NCBI GenBank assembly: GCA_022340385.1
Contig: JAJDOB010000034.1
Coordinates: 1 to 35,349, forward strand
Direction: 5' to 3'
DNA length: 35,349 nucleotides
Source: Rhodobacter sp.
Lineage (GTDB): Bacteria; Pseudomonadota; Alphaproteobacteria; Rhodobacterales; Rhodobacteraceae
In this document: positions 1 to 8,415 of the stretch, piece by piece
How the letters are laid out: every line of letters begins with the position of its first letter
How positions within the stretch are numbered: position 1 is the first letter of the stretch
Notes under the pieces: model-generated
Seen by the model: the letters and a program-made list of their open reading frames with translations, nothing else
Database searches by the model: none
Told to the model about the DNA's origin: nothing
Position numbers and translations under genes: made by a program

Positions 1-209
1 CCGATACAGGCATGCGGGAACACCACGCTGCCCTCGCCGATCTCGGTGATACCGGTGACGACCGCATGGCTCTTGATCTCGACATTCGCGGCAAGCGTCA
101 CTCTGGCGCCGATCAGGCTGAACGGCCCCACGACACAACCCGCACCGATCACGGCGCCGGGTTCGACAACCGCGCTGGCGTGAATTGTCGCAGAGGCATC
201 AACGCTCAT
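1..209 (-). CDS. lpxA: LpxA, UDP-N-acetylglucosamine acyltransferase (N-terminal part, cut by window edge)
   Basis: First committed enzyme of lipid A synthesis: it moves a 3-hydroxyacyl chain from acyl carrier protein to the 3-OH of UDP-GlcNAc in the cytoplasm. Only about 69 N-terminal residues are in the window, and the frame stays open to base 1. The translation begins MSVDASATIHASAVVEPGA and shows left-handed beta-helix hexapeptide repeats (VIGAG, LIGARV, EIKSH). It also shows the family pattern SHAVVTG followed by EIGEGSVVFPHACIG. The ATG at 209 lies 7 nt after the fabZ stop, so it is cotranscribed with fabZ, the usual lpx order. The product is recognised from this pattern and position; the catalytic His lies beyond the edge and could not be checked. 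Confidence 0.9.
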   Translation of the reverse strand, partial: MSVDASATIHASAVVEPGAVIGAGCVVGPFSLIGARVTLAANVEIKSHAVVTGITEIGEGSVVFPHACI

Positions 210-216
210 CAGAGGA

Positions 217-672
217 TCACGACGGCATGTCGATCATGGCGGTGAACTCCGCCTCGGCGGCGGCTTCGCCCCCGACTTCGGCCCGGCCCCTGAATTTCCA
301 GATTTTCGAGCCGCCGCGCAGGGTTTCCACATGCAACCTCAGCACGTCGCCCGGAACCACCTTGCGGCGGAACTTGCAATTGTCGATGGCCATGAAATAG
401 ATCAGGAAATTCTTGTCTGCGAGACCCTGCGCCACCCCGACCATCACCGCCGCGGTTTGCGCCATCGCCTCGATGATGGTCACGCCCGGCATGATCGGCG
501 CTCCGGGAAAATGGCCCTGAAAATGCGGCTCGTTAAAGCTGACGTTCTTCAGGCCGGTGGCAGATTTGGTGCCGTCGATATCTATCACCCGGTCCACCAG
601 CAAGAATGGATACCGGTGCGGAATGATCCGCTGAATCAGGTCAATATCGGCGGTTTGCAAACCCTCGTTCAT
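217..672 (-). CDS. fabZ: FabZ, 3-hydroxyacyl-ACP dehydratase
   Basis: Removes water from 3-hydroxyacyl-ACP in type II fatty acid synthesis. In this cluster it competes with LpxA/LpxD for the same 3-hydroxyacyl-ACP pool. At 151 residues it has the family's normal length and is a single hot-dog fold. The signature around residues 50-72 ([15 protein letters not shown] then IIEAMAQ) holds the catalytic pair His54 and Glu68. The N-terminus contains [13 protein letters not shown], typical of FabZ and not FabA. The ATG at 672 is preceded by an AAGGA-type site. The gene follows ompH by 70 nt and is followed by lpxA after 7 nt. The lpxD gene that sits just upstream of fabZ in enterobacteria is absent here. 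Confidence 0.96.
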   Translation of the reverse strand: MNEGLQTADIDLIQRIIPHRYPFLLVDRVIDIDGTKSATGLKNVSFNEPHFQGHFPGAPIMPGVTIIEAMAQTAAVMVGVAQGLADKNFLIYFMAIDNCKFRRKVVPGDVLRLHVETLRGGSKIWKFRGRAEVGGEAAAEAEFTAMIDMPS

Positions 673-742
673 CGGGGCATCCTTGTTTCCTGGCTGTCAA
701 CGCCCTTGTGGTAGCAACTGCGCGGAACGGTGACAACTGCGC

Positions 743-1393
743 TTAGGGCTGTTGCGGGGTTTCGGGCGTCGCCTGCGGTGGGTCAACCGGGGTGTTTTCC
801 GGTGCGGGTGCGGGTTCGGGCACTGCCTCTGGCGCGGGGGCCGGGGTTTGCGTTGCCGCCTGATCCAGAACCTCGTTGATGCGCGCGATCGCCTCGTCGG
901 TGATGTCGATGGCTTCGGCAGACAGCAGCACCGACCGGCGATCCAGCACCACGACCGCGCCACGCTCGCGCACGATCTCGGCCAGAACCGGCGTAATGCG
1001 GCGCAGGAAATTCTGGCGTTCCTCGTCCTGCAATCGCTGCAATTCGCGCGCCTTGGCGTCCTGGGCGGCGCGGATCCCCTGCACCTTGGCGTCAAACGCG
1101 TCCGCCAACGCGCGAAACTCATCCGGCGGCAGACTTGGACGGCGTTCGGTAAGTTCCAGTTCCTCTGCGACCAGCTGTTCCTCGATCCGGCGATTCTCGG
1201 CGGTCAGTTCGGCGGTGCGCCGTTCGGTTTCCGCCACCACCCGTTCGGCAACCCGCGATCCGTTGAACAGCCGTTCCTGATCCAGTGTCAGGATCGGAGA
1301 CGGCAGGCCCTGCGACAGTTCCTGCGCCCCCAGCGCGAACGGCAAAGCGACCGCGACGCAGAACGCACAGGCCCTGAGGCGCGCGCCAAGCAA
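743..1393 (-). CDS. OmpH/Skp family periplasmic chaperone
   Basis: Skp-type chaperones hold unfolded outer-membrane proteins in the periplasm on their way to the BAM complex. This 216-residue protein starts with a hydrophobic signal peptide (about residues 1-22, likely cut after ALGA before QELS). It continues with a charged helical stretch (about 50-130) expected to form the coiled-coil arms, then the OmpH-type end (VLAEIVRERGAVVVLDR). The last 40 residues are a Pro/Ala/Glu tail not found in E. coli Skp. The only good start is a TTG at 1393, one codon after the bamA stop and in the same frame, so translation is probably coupled to bamA termination. Position right after bamA supports the role. 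The exact start is uncertain because no clear ribosome binding site is visible. Confidence 0.88.
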   Translation of the reverse strand: MLGARLRACAFCVAVALPFALGAQELSQGLPSPILTLDQERLFNGSRVAERVVAETERRTAELTAENRRIEEQLVAEELELTERRPSLPPDEFRALADAFDAKVQGIRAAQDAKARELQRLQDEERQNFLRRITPVLAEIVRERGAVVVLDRRSVLLSAEAIDITDEAIARINEVLDQAATQTPAPAPEAVPEPAPAPENTPVDPPQATPETPQQP

Positions 1394-1396
1394 GAA

Positions 1397-3742
1397 CTAG
1401 AACCGGGTCGAGATGGTCAGGTCGAACTCGCGCTCGATATCGTAGCTTTCCTTCTGGATCGCACGCGAGAAGTTGAACCGCAGCGGTCCGATCGGCGTGT
1501 CCCAGAACAGCGAGAAACCGATGGAGGACCGCAGCTTGAAGCTGTCATCAATTGCCCCGCCAAGGTCATTGTCCAGCCCCCAGACGCTGCCGACATCCAG
1601 GAAGACACCGCCATGCACGCCGTATTCTTCGGGCAGGCCCAGCGGAAACTCTGCCTCGACCTTGGCCACGGCAAAATAATTGCCGCCAAGCGCATCGGTG
1701 TTCGCCGCGGTCAGGTCACGCGGGCCGACGCCATTGATATCGAAACCGCGTATCTTGCCATTCAGGTTGAAGCGATCCGTGATCCGGCTGTCGCCGCCGC
1801 CGACAGAGTGGTGAAATCCACCCTCGAAAATCGCGCGAACGGTCACTTCGTCATTCAGGATCTTGCGCTCGCCCACCAACAAGGCCTGGCTTTTCACATA
1901 CTGGACGTCGCCGCCGACACCGGCGAAATCCTGGCTCCAGCGGAACAGCACACCGGCGTCCGGGTCCAGCCCGGTGCTGAGTGTGCGGTAGGAATATGTA
2001 TACCCAACCGAACTGGCCAGTTCCAACCCGCGCGCGGATTCCGCCAGCAGCACCGCGGACGAGCCCGCCGGCACGCTGGTGATATCCGTGCCCTCGATGG
2101 TGTAACGAAGGCCCAGCCGGCTGAATTCGCTCAGCGGGAATTCCAGCGACGGGCTGAACGTGCCGCGCACCGTGTTATAGGTGGTGTTGGTGACCGAATC
2201 GTCATGTGCATAGCTGGCATTGATGCCAAACCGCAGATCGCGCCCAAGGAACCCCGGTTCGGCGAAGCCAAAGCTGTAGACGCCGCTGTCCCCGGAGGCG
2301 GAGATATCGAACCGCAGGGTCTGGCCCCGCCCAAGGAAGTTGCGTTCGGAAAAATTGACCGTGGCGCCCACACCGGTTGCGGTGCTGTAGGTCGCACCAA
2401 AGCCTAGGCTGCCGGTCGGTTGTTCCTCGACATTGACATCGACGATGACCTGATCCGGCGACGATCCTTCGCGCGCTTCGACATCGGCCTTGGAAAAGAA
2501 GCCGAGCGCGCGGATGCGTTCGGCGCTGTCGCGGATTTCGCGCGGGTTGAACGGATCGCCCTCGACCGAGGTGAACTGGCGGCGGACAACACGGTCAAGC
2601 GTGGTCGCATTGCCCTCGATGTCGATCCGCTCGACAAAGATCCGCGGGCCTTTGACAACCGCGAACTCGATATCCAGCGTCAGGGTGCGGTCGTTGCGGG
2701 TGACGCGAGGCTCGACCCGGATGAAATCAAGGTCCTTCTGTACTGCCAGCCGTTCAAGCCGGGCAATCGTCTGATCGACGGCGGTCGGCGAAAAGGTCTG
2801 CCCCGGGCGGATGCGGATGGCGGCCTGAAACTCGTCGGGGTCGACATTGCCCAGTTCAGAGGTCGTCGTGATTTCGCCAAACGAAAATTTCTGGCCCTCG
2901 CGGACATTGATCGTCAGGAAGAACCCGTTGCGTTCGCGCGAGAATTCGGGCGTCGCCGAAAGCACCTGGAAATCCACGTATCCCCGCGACAGATAGAAAT
3001 CGCGCAGAACCTGTTTGTCGAATTCGACCCGGTCGGCGATGAACGTGTCGCGCTGGATGATGGCGCGGAAAATGCCGGCCTGTTTGCTTTCCAGCACCCG
3101 GCGCAGACGGCGGTCGCCGAACTTGCGGTTGCCGACAAAGCTGATCCGTTCGACCTCGGACACCCGGCCTTCCTTGACTTCGAACACCAGGTCGACCCGG
3201 TTGTTGGAACGGCGGATGATCTTGGGTTCGACATTCGCGGCCAGCCGCCCGGCCTGTTCATAGGCCTGGGTGATGCGCGCGGCGTCCTGTTCGGCGAGGC
3301 TGGGCGAATAGACGCGGCGCACCTGGCTTTGCACGATCGAACCAAGCTCTTCGTCCTTCAGCCGGCGATTGCCCTCGAAATTGATGCGGTTGACCGTGGG
3401 AAATTCCTGAACCCGGATCACCAGCGTGTTGCCGCTGGGAATGAATTCGACGGTTTCGAACAGACCAGAGGCCAGAACGCGCTGATAGGCGGCGTTCAAC
3501 TGGCCCGCCGTGATCGCTTCGCCCTTGGCGATTCCTGCGTAACTCAGGACCGTACCGGGTTCGATCCGGGTCGCGCCGTCGATCGTGACATTGCTGAAGC
3601 GGTAGTCCTGCGCCTGCCCGGTGCCGGGCGACATTACGCAAACCGATGTAATCACTGCGAAAATAAACGGGGCCAGCCACGCCTTGACGCCTGAAGTCCT
3701 GCGCCGCCCACCTTTAAAACCCAACAATGCTCGTCCCATCAC
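1397..3742 (-). CDS. bamA: BamA, outer membrane protein assembly factor
   Basis: Central subunit of the BAM complex, which folds beta-barrel proteins into the outer membrane. The 781-residue product has a long charged N-terminus and a hydrophobic signal segment (about residues 20-45, ending GTGQAQ). Five POTRA repeats follow (about 47-425), then a 16-strand barrel. The conserved loop-6 motif appears as IRGFDINGVGPRD. The chain ends in Phe (TISTRF), the usual C-terminal barrel signature. The frame can start at GTG 3742 or ATG 3739, which are adjacent, behind a GGGGTAG stretch. The gene has its own promoter and is insulated from rseP by a terminator. ompH begins 3 nt after its stop. Confidence 0.97.
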   Translation of the reverse strand: MMGRALLGFKGGRRRTSGVKAWLAPFIFAVITSVCVMSPGTGQAQDYRFSNVTIDGATRIEPGTVLSYAGIAKGEAITAGQLNAAYQRVLASGLFETVEFIPSGNTLVIRVQEFPTVNRINFEGNRRLKDEELGSIVQSQVRRVYSPSLAEQDAARITQAYEQAGRLAANVEPKIIRRSNNRVDLVFEVKEGRVSEVERISFVGNRKFGDRRLRRVLESKQAGIFRAIIQRDTFIADRVEFDKQVLRDFYLSRGYVDFQVLSATPEFSRERNGFFLTINVREGQKFSFGEITTTSELGNVDPDEFQAAIRIRPGQTFSPTAVDQTIARLERLAVQKDLDFIRVEPRVTRNDRTLTLDIEFAVVKGPRIFVERIDIEGNATTLDRVVRRQFTSVEGDPFNPREIRDSAERIRALGFFSKADVEAREGSSPDQVIVDVNVEEQPTGSLGFGATYSTATGVGATVNFSERNFLGRGQTLRFDISASGDSGVYSFGFAEPGFLGRDLRFGINASYAHDDSVTNTTYNTVRGTFSPSLEFPLSEFSRLGLRYTIEGTDITSVPAGSSAVLLAESARGLELASSVGYTYSYRTLSTGLDPDAGVLFRWSQDFAGVGGDVQYVKSQALLVGERKILNDEVTVRAIFEGGFHHSVGGGDSRITDRFNLNGKIRGFDINGVGPRDLTAANTDALGGNYFAVAKVEAEFPLGLPEEYGVHGGVFLDVGSVWGLDNDLGGAIDDSFKLRSSIGFSLFWDTPIGPLRFNFSRAIQKESYDIEREFDLTISTRF

Positions 3743-3773
3743 ATTCTACCCCGTTCGTGTCAGGCTTTTTGTT

Positions 3774-3802
3774 TGAGTAGCGGGATTGGAAACACTTGTC
3801 AA
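3774..3802 (-). promoter_or_regulatory. Predicted housekeeping promoter of bamA-ompH-fabZ-lpxA
   Basis: Reading the minus strand, TTGACA (3802-3797) is followed after exactly 17 bases by TACTCA (3779-3774). This is close to the sigma-70 class consensus. A start near 3767 would give a leader of about 25 nt before the bamA start codon. It lies downstream of the terminator at 3933-3959, consistent with bamA starting a separate transcript from rseP. The promoter is predicted from sequence only. Confidence 0.65.
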
Positions 3803-3932
3803 AAGCCGGTTGCCCCCCAGCCCCTGTGATTGTCAAAGCGGTGCCCCACCACATGTTGTGAAACTCCGCCAAATTTTATCCACACGCAAGGGCCATTTCG
3901 CTCTATGCTGTGGATAGCTGCGCGGAAACAAC

Positions 3933-3959
3933 AAAAAACGCCCGCGATTGCAGGCGTTT
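3933..3959 (-). terminator. Rho-independent terminator after the rseP transcript
   Basis: On the minus strand, AAACGCCTGC and GCGGGCGTTT form a 10-bp stem (one G-U pair) around a 4-base loop AATC. A run of six T residues (counting the last stem bases) then TG follows. It lies 42 nt beyond the stop of the 41-residue gene and upstream of the bamA promoter. It should therefore end the pyrH-to-rseP transcript and insulate bamA. Confidence 0.75.
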
Positions 3960-4000
3960 ATACTTTGACCCGGTTAGCGGGTCGGCTTGTCAGGTGTGCG

Positions 4001-4126
4001 CTAGAGCGACACCATGTAACCGGCGGCGAACAAGGCCGCCCCGATCAGGCCCAGAAACAGGAATCGGTCCCAATTCAGATTTGCGATAAGCGAAAGGCTG
4101 ACAACGCCGTCTTTGATCGTATCCAT
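4001..4126 (-). CDS. Small single-pass membrane protein (41 aa), function unknown
   Basis: A short gene between rseP and bamA. The ATG at 4126 is preceded by a textbook AGGAGG six bases away, stronger than the sites of most neighbours. The product begins MDTIKDGVVSLSLIANLNWD and continues with a hydrophobic segment (about residues 22-38: FLFLGLIGAALFAAGYM), ending VSL at a TAG. It is most simply an N-in or N-out single-pass inner-membrane peptide. The stop is followed after 42 nt by a rho-independent terminator, so it is the last gene of the rseP transcript, 78 nt downstream of rseP. I do not recognise the family. The strong ribosome site, the membrane segment and the tight fit between the rseP stop and the terminator argue that it is real. 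Confidence 0.72.
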   Translation of the reverse strand: MDTIKDGVVSLSLIANLNWDRFLFLGLIGAALFAAGYMVSL

Positions 4127-4204
4127 CGAAGCCTCCTGCGGGCTGTTACTTTGAGGCAGGATTATTGGTCAAATGTGGCAGGATTTTGGCAAAGAAACGT
4201 CGAT

Positions 4205-5536
4205 TTACGGACAGATGAAATCGTTGGTCAATGCAAAAACCATTAGAGTCAGTAACATAGCCAATCCAATACTCATCAGTATCCGCAACGCCCTTTCATT
4301 GGGCGGTTTCCCGCTGATCGCTTCGTAGGCAAAGAACACCAGATGGCCGCCATCCAGCACCGGAATCGGGAACAGATTCAGCAGGCCGACCGCTGTCGAC
4401 AGCACCGCGATGAACCATATGAAACTGGTCCAGCCCTGGCTGGCCGCCTCGCCGCTGGTTTGTGCAATACCCAGCGGGCCGCGCAGGTTGCACGAGCTGA
4501 TCGCACCCGCGGCCATGTGGTAGAGACCCGACAGCGACGAGCGCACGATATAGATCGTCTGGCTGACGCCATAGCTGGCAACCCGATACAGCCCCGGCGT
4601 CTCGGTTTTCGGCGAGAACAGCAATCCGCCGGTGATGCCGATCAGATAGCGGGTTTCAAAGGAACCGTCCTGCCTGGGCAAATCCATTGTCCGCGGCTTG
4701 AGCGCGACATCGGTGACCTCGCCATCGCGCCATACCGCCAGCAGCACGGTCTTGCCGTCGGACGCGCCGATCTTTTCGCGCAGCGCCTGAAAGGTCGGCA
4801 CCGGCTCGCCGTCGACGGACAGGATGAAATCGCCCTCTTCTATCCCCGCCTCCATCGCGGCGGATCCAGGCGTCAGCCCGGAAACATACGCAGGATAGGG
4901 ATGCGACGCGGTGACATCTATGATCTGGCCATCGCGGCGCAGTTCATAGGTCATCGACGCTTCTTGCGGCAGATCGTCAATGAAATCGCCCAAATCCTCG
5001 ACCAGCGGCGTCTTGCGCCCGGCGATCGACAGGATTTCATCGCCCGGTTGCAGGGTCTGCGCCGCGCCCGGAACCGGGCGCAATTCGTCGATGGTCAACG
5101 GGTCGGCGGCCACACCGCGAAAGAACAGGATCGCCCCGAAGATCAGCATCGACAGGATGAAGTTGAACACAGGGCCCGCCGCAACCGTCGCCACCCGCGC
5201 CCACAGAGGCGCGCCATGCATGGTCTGGCGGCGCGTCTCGTCATCCATCCCGTCGAACTTGTCATCGGTCCCGGTGCTGGCCGCGTCCGCGTCGCCCATG
5301 AACTTTACGTAACCGCCAAAGGGCAAGGCCGCGATCTGCCAGACAGTGCCGTGCTTGTCCGGGCGCGACCACAGCACCGGCCCGAACCCCAGCGAGAAGA
5401 CATCGGCCTTGATCCCGCACCAGCGGCCAACAATGTAATGGCCGTATTCGTGCACCGCCACGATCACCGAAAGCGCGACGATAAACGCGCCAATCGTGTA
5501 GATCACGTTGCCGAATTGAGGGATCAGGTCGATCAT
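4205..5536 (-). CDS. rseP: RseP, site-2 intramembrane zinc metalloprotease
   Basis: Cuts membrane-anchored anti-sigma factors and leftover signal peptides within the inner membrane. The 443-residue protein has the HEYGH zinc motif (His29, Glu30, His33) in its first membrane helix. Two PDZ-like regions follow in the periplasm (about residues 120-195 and 205-290). The second metal/active-site motif, NLFPIPVLDGGH, has Asp395 near the C-terminus, followed by a last membrane helix. The length matches E. coli RseP (450). The start at 5536 places the HExxH in the first membrane span as expected. dxr ends 34 nt upstream, so the two are cotranscribed. The alternative name in older annotations is RIP zinc metalloprotease or MmpA-like. 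Confidence 0.96.
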   Translation of the reverse strand: MIDLIPQFGNVIYTIGAFIVALSVIVAVHEYGHYIVGRWCGIKADVFSLGFGPVLWSRPDKHGTVWQIAALPFGGYVKFMGDADAASTGTDDKFDGMDDETRRQTMHGAPLWARVATVAAGPVFNFILSMLIFGAILFFRGVAADPLTIDELRPVPGAAQTLQPGDEILSIAGRKTPLVEDLGDFIDDLPQEASMTYELRRDGQIIDVTASHPYPAYVSGLTPGSAAMEAGIEEGDFILSVDGEPVPTFQALREKIGASDGKTVLLAVWRDGEVTDVALKPRTMDLPRQDGSFETRYLIGITGGLLFSPKTETPGLYRVASYGVSQTIYIVRSSLSGLYHMAAGAISSCNLRGPLGIAQTSGEAASQGWTSFIWFIAVLSTAVGLLNLFPIPVLDGGHLVFFAYEAISGKPPNERALRILMSIGLAMLLTLMVFALTNDFICP

Positions 5537-5570
5537 GGTCAGGCTTTTGCCTCTGTATTATTACACTGCC

Positions 5571-6743
5571 TCAGGCGCGCCGACGCATAACCTCTGCCGC
5601 GCGGATACGTGCCAGATGGTCTATCTGGTGCAAGGTATCAAGATCAATCTGGGCCGAACTAAGGCCGGTTTCCGCTGACATTTGGGTCAAGACCTCGTCG
5701 ACGATCGCGGCCATCGCGTTGAAACCGATGTCGCCGGCGATGAAGGCATCGAGGCTGCGTTCCTTGGCGGCGTTGAAGATCGCGCCGGCATATCCGCCGG
5801 TCTGCATCACGTCCCGGGCCAGGCGCAGCGCCGGCCAGCGGGCCTCGTCGGGGGCGCGAAAACTCAGCGTGCCGATCTGCGCAAGATCAAGGCGGTGCAC
5901 CGGCAATGCGCGCCGCTCGGGCCAGTGCAGCGCATAGCCGATGGCGTGGCGCATGTCGGGCGGGCCGACATGCGCCATGATCGCGCCGTCGCAATAGCCG
6001 ACCATCGCATGGATCAGGCTTTCGGGATGGATCAACACCTCTATCTTGTCCGGCGATATTCCGAAAAACTCTTTCGTTTCAATAAGCTCCATCGCCTTGT
6101 TGAACATGGACGCGCTGTCTATCGTGATCCGCTGGCCCATGTCCCAATTCGGGTGGCTGGACACTTCGGCCACGGTCGCGTGTTCCAGCGCCTCCAGCGG
6201 CCAGTCGCGCAGCGCGCCGCCGCTTGCGGTGATGATAATGCGTTCGACGGTCGCGAATTCTTCGCCGGCAAGCGCCTGGAACACCGCCGAATGCTCGCTG
6301 TCGACCGGCAGGATCGTGGAGCCGTGGCTGGCCGCTTCGGCGATCAGCAGCGGTCCGGCGGTGACCAGGCTTTCCTTGTTGGCCAGCGCCAGCGTGCCGC
6401 CGTGGCGCAACGCCGCCAGCCCGGGCGCCAGCCCGGCCGCGCCGACGATTGCGGACATCACCCAGTCGGCCGGGCGCGCGGCGGCCTCGGCCACGGCTGC
6501 GGCGCCCGCGGCCACCTCGATCCCGGATCCGGCCAGCGCCGCGCGCAGATCCTGCAAGCGGTCCTCAAACGCGGTGACCGCAAGGGCGGCCCCCAGTTCG
6601 CGCGCATCGCGGGCCAGTTGGTCCACATTAGAACCACCTGTTAATGCTATGATATCATAAGATTCTTTATCCCGCCTGATCAGGTCGATCGTATTCTGGC
6701 CAACCGATCCGGTGGCCCCGAAAATCGAAACCCTGCGCGGCAT
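5571..6743 (-). CDS. dxr: Dxr, 1-deoxy-D-xylulose 5-phosphate reductoisomerase
   Basis: Second enzyme of the MEP isoprenoid pathway. It converts DXP to 2-C-methyl-D-erythritol 4-phosphate with NADPH and a divalent metal. The frame is open further upstream, but the real start is the ATG at 6743, giving 390 residues beginning MPRRVSIFGATGSVGQNT. This places the NADPH loop (GATGSVG) at the N-terminus, as in all family members. Other signatures are ALANKESLVTAG, the metal-binding PVDSEHSAVFQ, and FNKAMELIET. The ATG follows the cdsA stop after a single base (TGA-A-ATG). The product feeds the isoprenyl diphosphates used by UppS, encoded three genes upstream. Confidence 0.96.
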   Translation of the reverse strand: MPRRVSIFGATGSVGQNTIDLIRRDKESYDIIALTGGSNVDQLARDARELGAALAVTAFEDRLQDLRAALAGSGIEVAAGAAAVAEAAARPADWVMSAIVGAAGLAPGLAALRHGGTLALANKESLVTAGPLLIAEAASHGSTILPVDSEHSAVFQALAGEEFATVERIIITASGGALRDWPLEALEHATVAEVSSHPNWDMGQRITIDSASMFNKAMELIETKEFFGISPDKIEVLIHPESLIHAMVGYCDGAIMAHVGPPDMRHAIGYALHWPERRALPVHRLDLAQIGTLSFRAPDEARWPALRLARDVMQTGGYAGAIFNAAKERSLDAFIAGDIGFNAMAAIVDEVLTQMSAETGLSSAQIDLDTLHQIDHLARIRAAEVMRRRA

Positions 6744-6744
6744 T

Positions 6745-7539
6745 TCAGAACCGCAGGTCGGGCACATCGACGACCAGCGCCACCACCAGCATGAACAGCG
6801 CCGCGCCCAGCAGCGCATCGAACCGGTCGAACAGACCGCCATGGCCGGGCAGCAGGTTGCTGCTGTCCTTGACGCCCATCTTCCGCTTGACCGCGCTTTC
6901 GGCGATGTCGCCCATCTGGCTGGCAAAGGACAGCACGACCGATATCCAGATCAGATCGCGCCCGGCATCGGTCAACAGCAGAAAGACCAGCCCGACGACC
7001 GCGGCCGCCACCCATCCGGCCACGATGCCGGCCCAGGTCTTTTTCGGGCTGATCGCGGGCCAGAATTTCGCGCCCCCCAGAATGCGGCCGCCGAAATAAC
7101 CGGCAATATCGGTCCCGGCGACTACGATCACCAGCCAGAACAGCCAGACCACGCCATATGTGTCGCGAAACAGGGTCAGCCCGTAGCCGGCAAGCGTGAT
7201 CCCCAGCGCATAGGCCGCGAAAATCGCATGATGGCGGCGCAACAGCCAGGCCCCGGCCACAGCGGGCGCCAGCAGCAGCGGCATCAGGAAGACCGGACCC
7301 ATATGCCGCGCCAGCAACAGGCAGGCCGCGGTCAGAACGCCCAGTTGCAGCGCCTGCGCCGCCTTGTCGGCGGTGATCATCCGCGCCAGTTCCCAGACCA
7401 TGATGCCGGTGACCAGCGCGGCGGTGACGGCAAAGACGCTGCCGCCCAGCCAGATGACCAGAATGCCCGCCGCAATCAGGGCCCCGCCGGTGACAAGACG
7501 CGGGCGCAGATCGTCCCAGTTACGGGAGGATAGCGTCAT
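6745..7539 (-). CDS. cdsA: CdsA, phosphatidate cytidylyltransferase
   Basis: Makes CDP-diacylglycerol, the precursor of all phospholipids, at the inner membrane. The start chosen is the ATG at 7539, which overlaps the uppS stop by four bases (ATGA) and gives 264 residues. The longer open frame upstream overlaps uppS and has no family resemblance. About six to seven hydrophobic membrane segments are visible. The family signature lies near the C-terminus: ESAVKRKMGVKDSSNLLPGH followed by GGLFDRFDALL. The internal motif SPKKTWAG is also present. It sits between uppS and dxr in the usual envelope operon and is probably translationally coupled to uppS. Confidence 0.95.
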   Translation of the reverse strand: MTLSSRNWDDLRPRLVTGGALIAAGILVIWLGGSVFAVTAALVTGIMVWELARMITADKAAQALQLGVLTAACLLLARHMGPVFLMPLLLAPAVAGAWLLRRHHAIFAAYALGITLAGYGLTLFRDTYGVVWLFWLVIVVAGTDIAGYFGGRILGGAKFWPAISPKKTWAGIVAGWVAAAVVGLVFLLLTDAGRDLIWISVVLSFASQMGDIAESAVKRKMGVKDSSNLLPGHGGLFDRFDALLGAALFMLVVALVVDVPDLRF

Positions 7540-8273
7540 GTCGGAACGGTGCCAAAGCGGCGCTCGCGCCGGGCATAGGCGGCGACGATATCGGCGAAGA
7601 TCTCGCGGTTGAAATCGGGCCACAGCGTATCGATGAATTCATATTCGGCATAGGCCGACTGCCACAGCAGGAAATTCGATATCCGTGCCTCGCCGCTGGT
7701 GCGGATCACCAGGTCGGGGTCGGGCAGGAAATAGGTGTCGAGGAACCGCGCCAATGTCTCTGCATCCACCGATTCAGGATCGACGCGGCCAGCTTTAACT
7801 TCGCGCGCCAACCGCTTGGTTGCGCGGGCAACTTCGTCTCGCCCGCCATAGTTCAGCGCGATTGTCAGATGCACCTTGGAATTGTCGGCGGTCAGCAGTT
7901 CAAGTTCGTCCATCAGGCTGACGAGTTTCTCGTCCAGCTTGATCCGGTCGCCGATAAAGCGCACCCGCACGCCTTCTTTCAGCAAGGCATGGGCCTCGCG
8001 CGTGATGTAACGGCGGAACAGCGACATCAGCCCGGCGACCTCGGTCTGCGTGCGCTTCCAGTTTTCCGTGGAGAAGGCGAAGATCGTCAGGTATTTCACG
8101 TCGAGATCCGGGCAGGCCCGAACGATCTGGCGCACGCGCTTGGCGCCGGCGTGATGGCCGAACAGCCGCGCCCGGCCGCGCTGGGTCGCCCATCGCCCGT
8201 TACCATCCATGATGATCGCCACATGACGCGGGCCCGGCAGCGGGTCAGGTTTTCTGGTGGCCGTGAAGGTCAT
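7536..8273 (-). CDS. uppS: UppS, undecaprenyl diphosphate synthase (isoprenyl transferase)
   Basis: Cis-prenyltransferase that extends farnesyl diphosphate with isopentenyl diphosphate to the C55 lipid carrier for peptidoglycan and LPS sugars. The 245 residues show the catalytic motif IIMDGNGRWA with Asp23, the following RGRARLFGHHAGA, and the C-terminal DPDLVIRTSGEARISNFLLW. The start ATG at 8273 has an AAGGA site upstream. The stop overlaps the cdsA start by four bases. The 142-nt gap to frr holds GC-rich inverted sequence (for example GGAAAG and CTTTCC around 8353-8372) but no convincing terminator. Some processing or attenuation between frr and uppS is possible. Confidence 0.96.
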   Translation of the reverse strand: MTFTATRKPDPLPGPRHVAIIMDGNGRWATQRGRARLFGHHAGAKRVRQIVRACPDLDVKYLTIFAFSTENWKRTQTEVAGLMSLFRRYITREAHALLKEGVRVRFIGDRIKLDEKLVSLMDELELLTADNSKVHLTIALNYGGRDEVARATKRLAREVKAGRVDPESVDAETLARFLDTYFLPDPDLVIRTSGEARISNFLLWQSAYAEYEFIDTLWPDFNREIFADIVAAYARRERRFGTVPT

Positions 8274-8415
8274 GGAAATGGTTCCTTAAACAGATAAATG
8301 CTTTGTAGTTTCCGGATAGGACACAATTGTGAAGGCAATGCGGCCAGCAGCGGAAAGTTTATGGGCTTTCCGGCCGACCGCATGACCGGCCGGGTGCAAG
8401 GAAAACGCACCGCGC

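Noticed and set aside
752-2407. 551-codon open frame on the plus strand
   Set aside because: It lies wholly antisense to ompH and bamA, which have clear motifs. Long antisense frames are expected in high-GC DNA with few stop codons.
8274-8415. Terminator or small RNA between frr and uppS
   Set aside because: Inverted GC-rich sequence is present, but there is no T-run and no convincing promoter; too weak to list.
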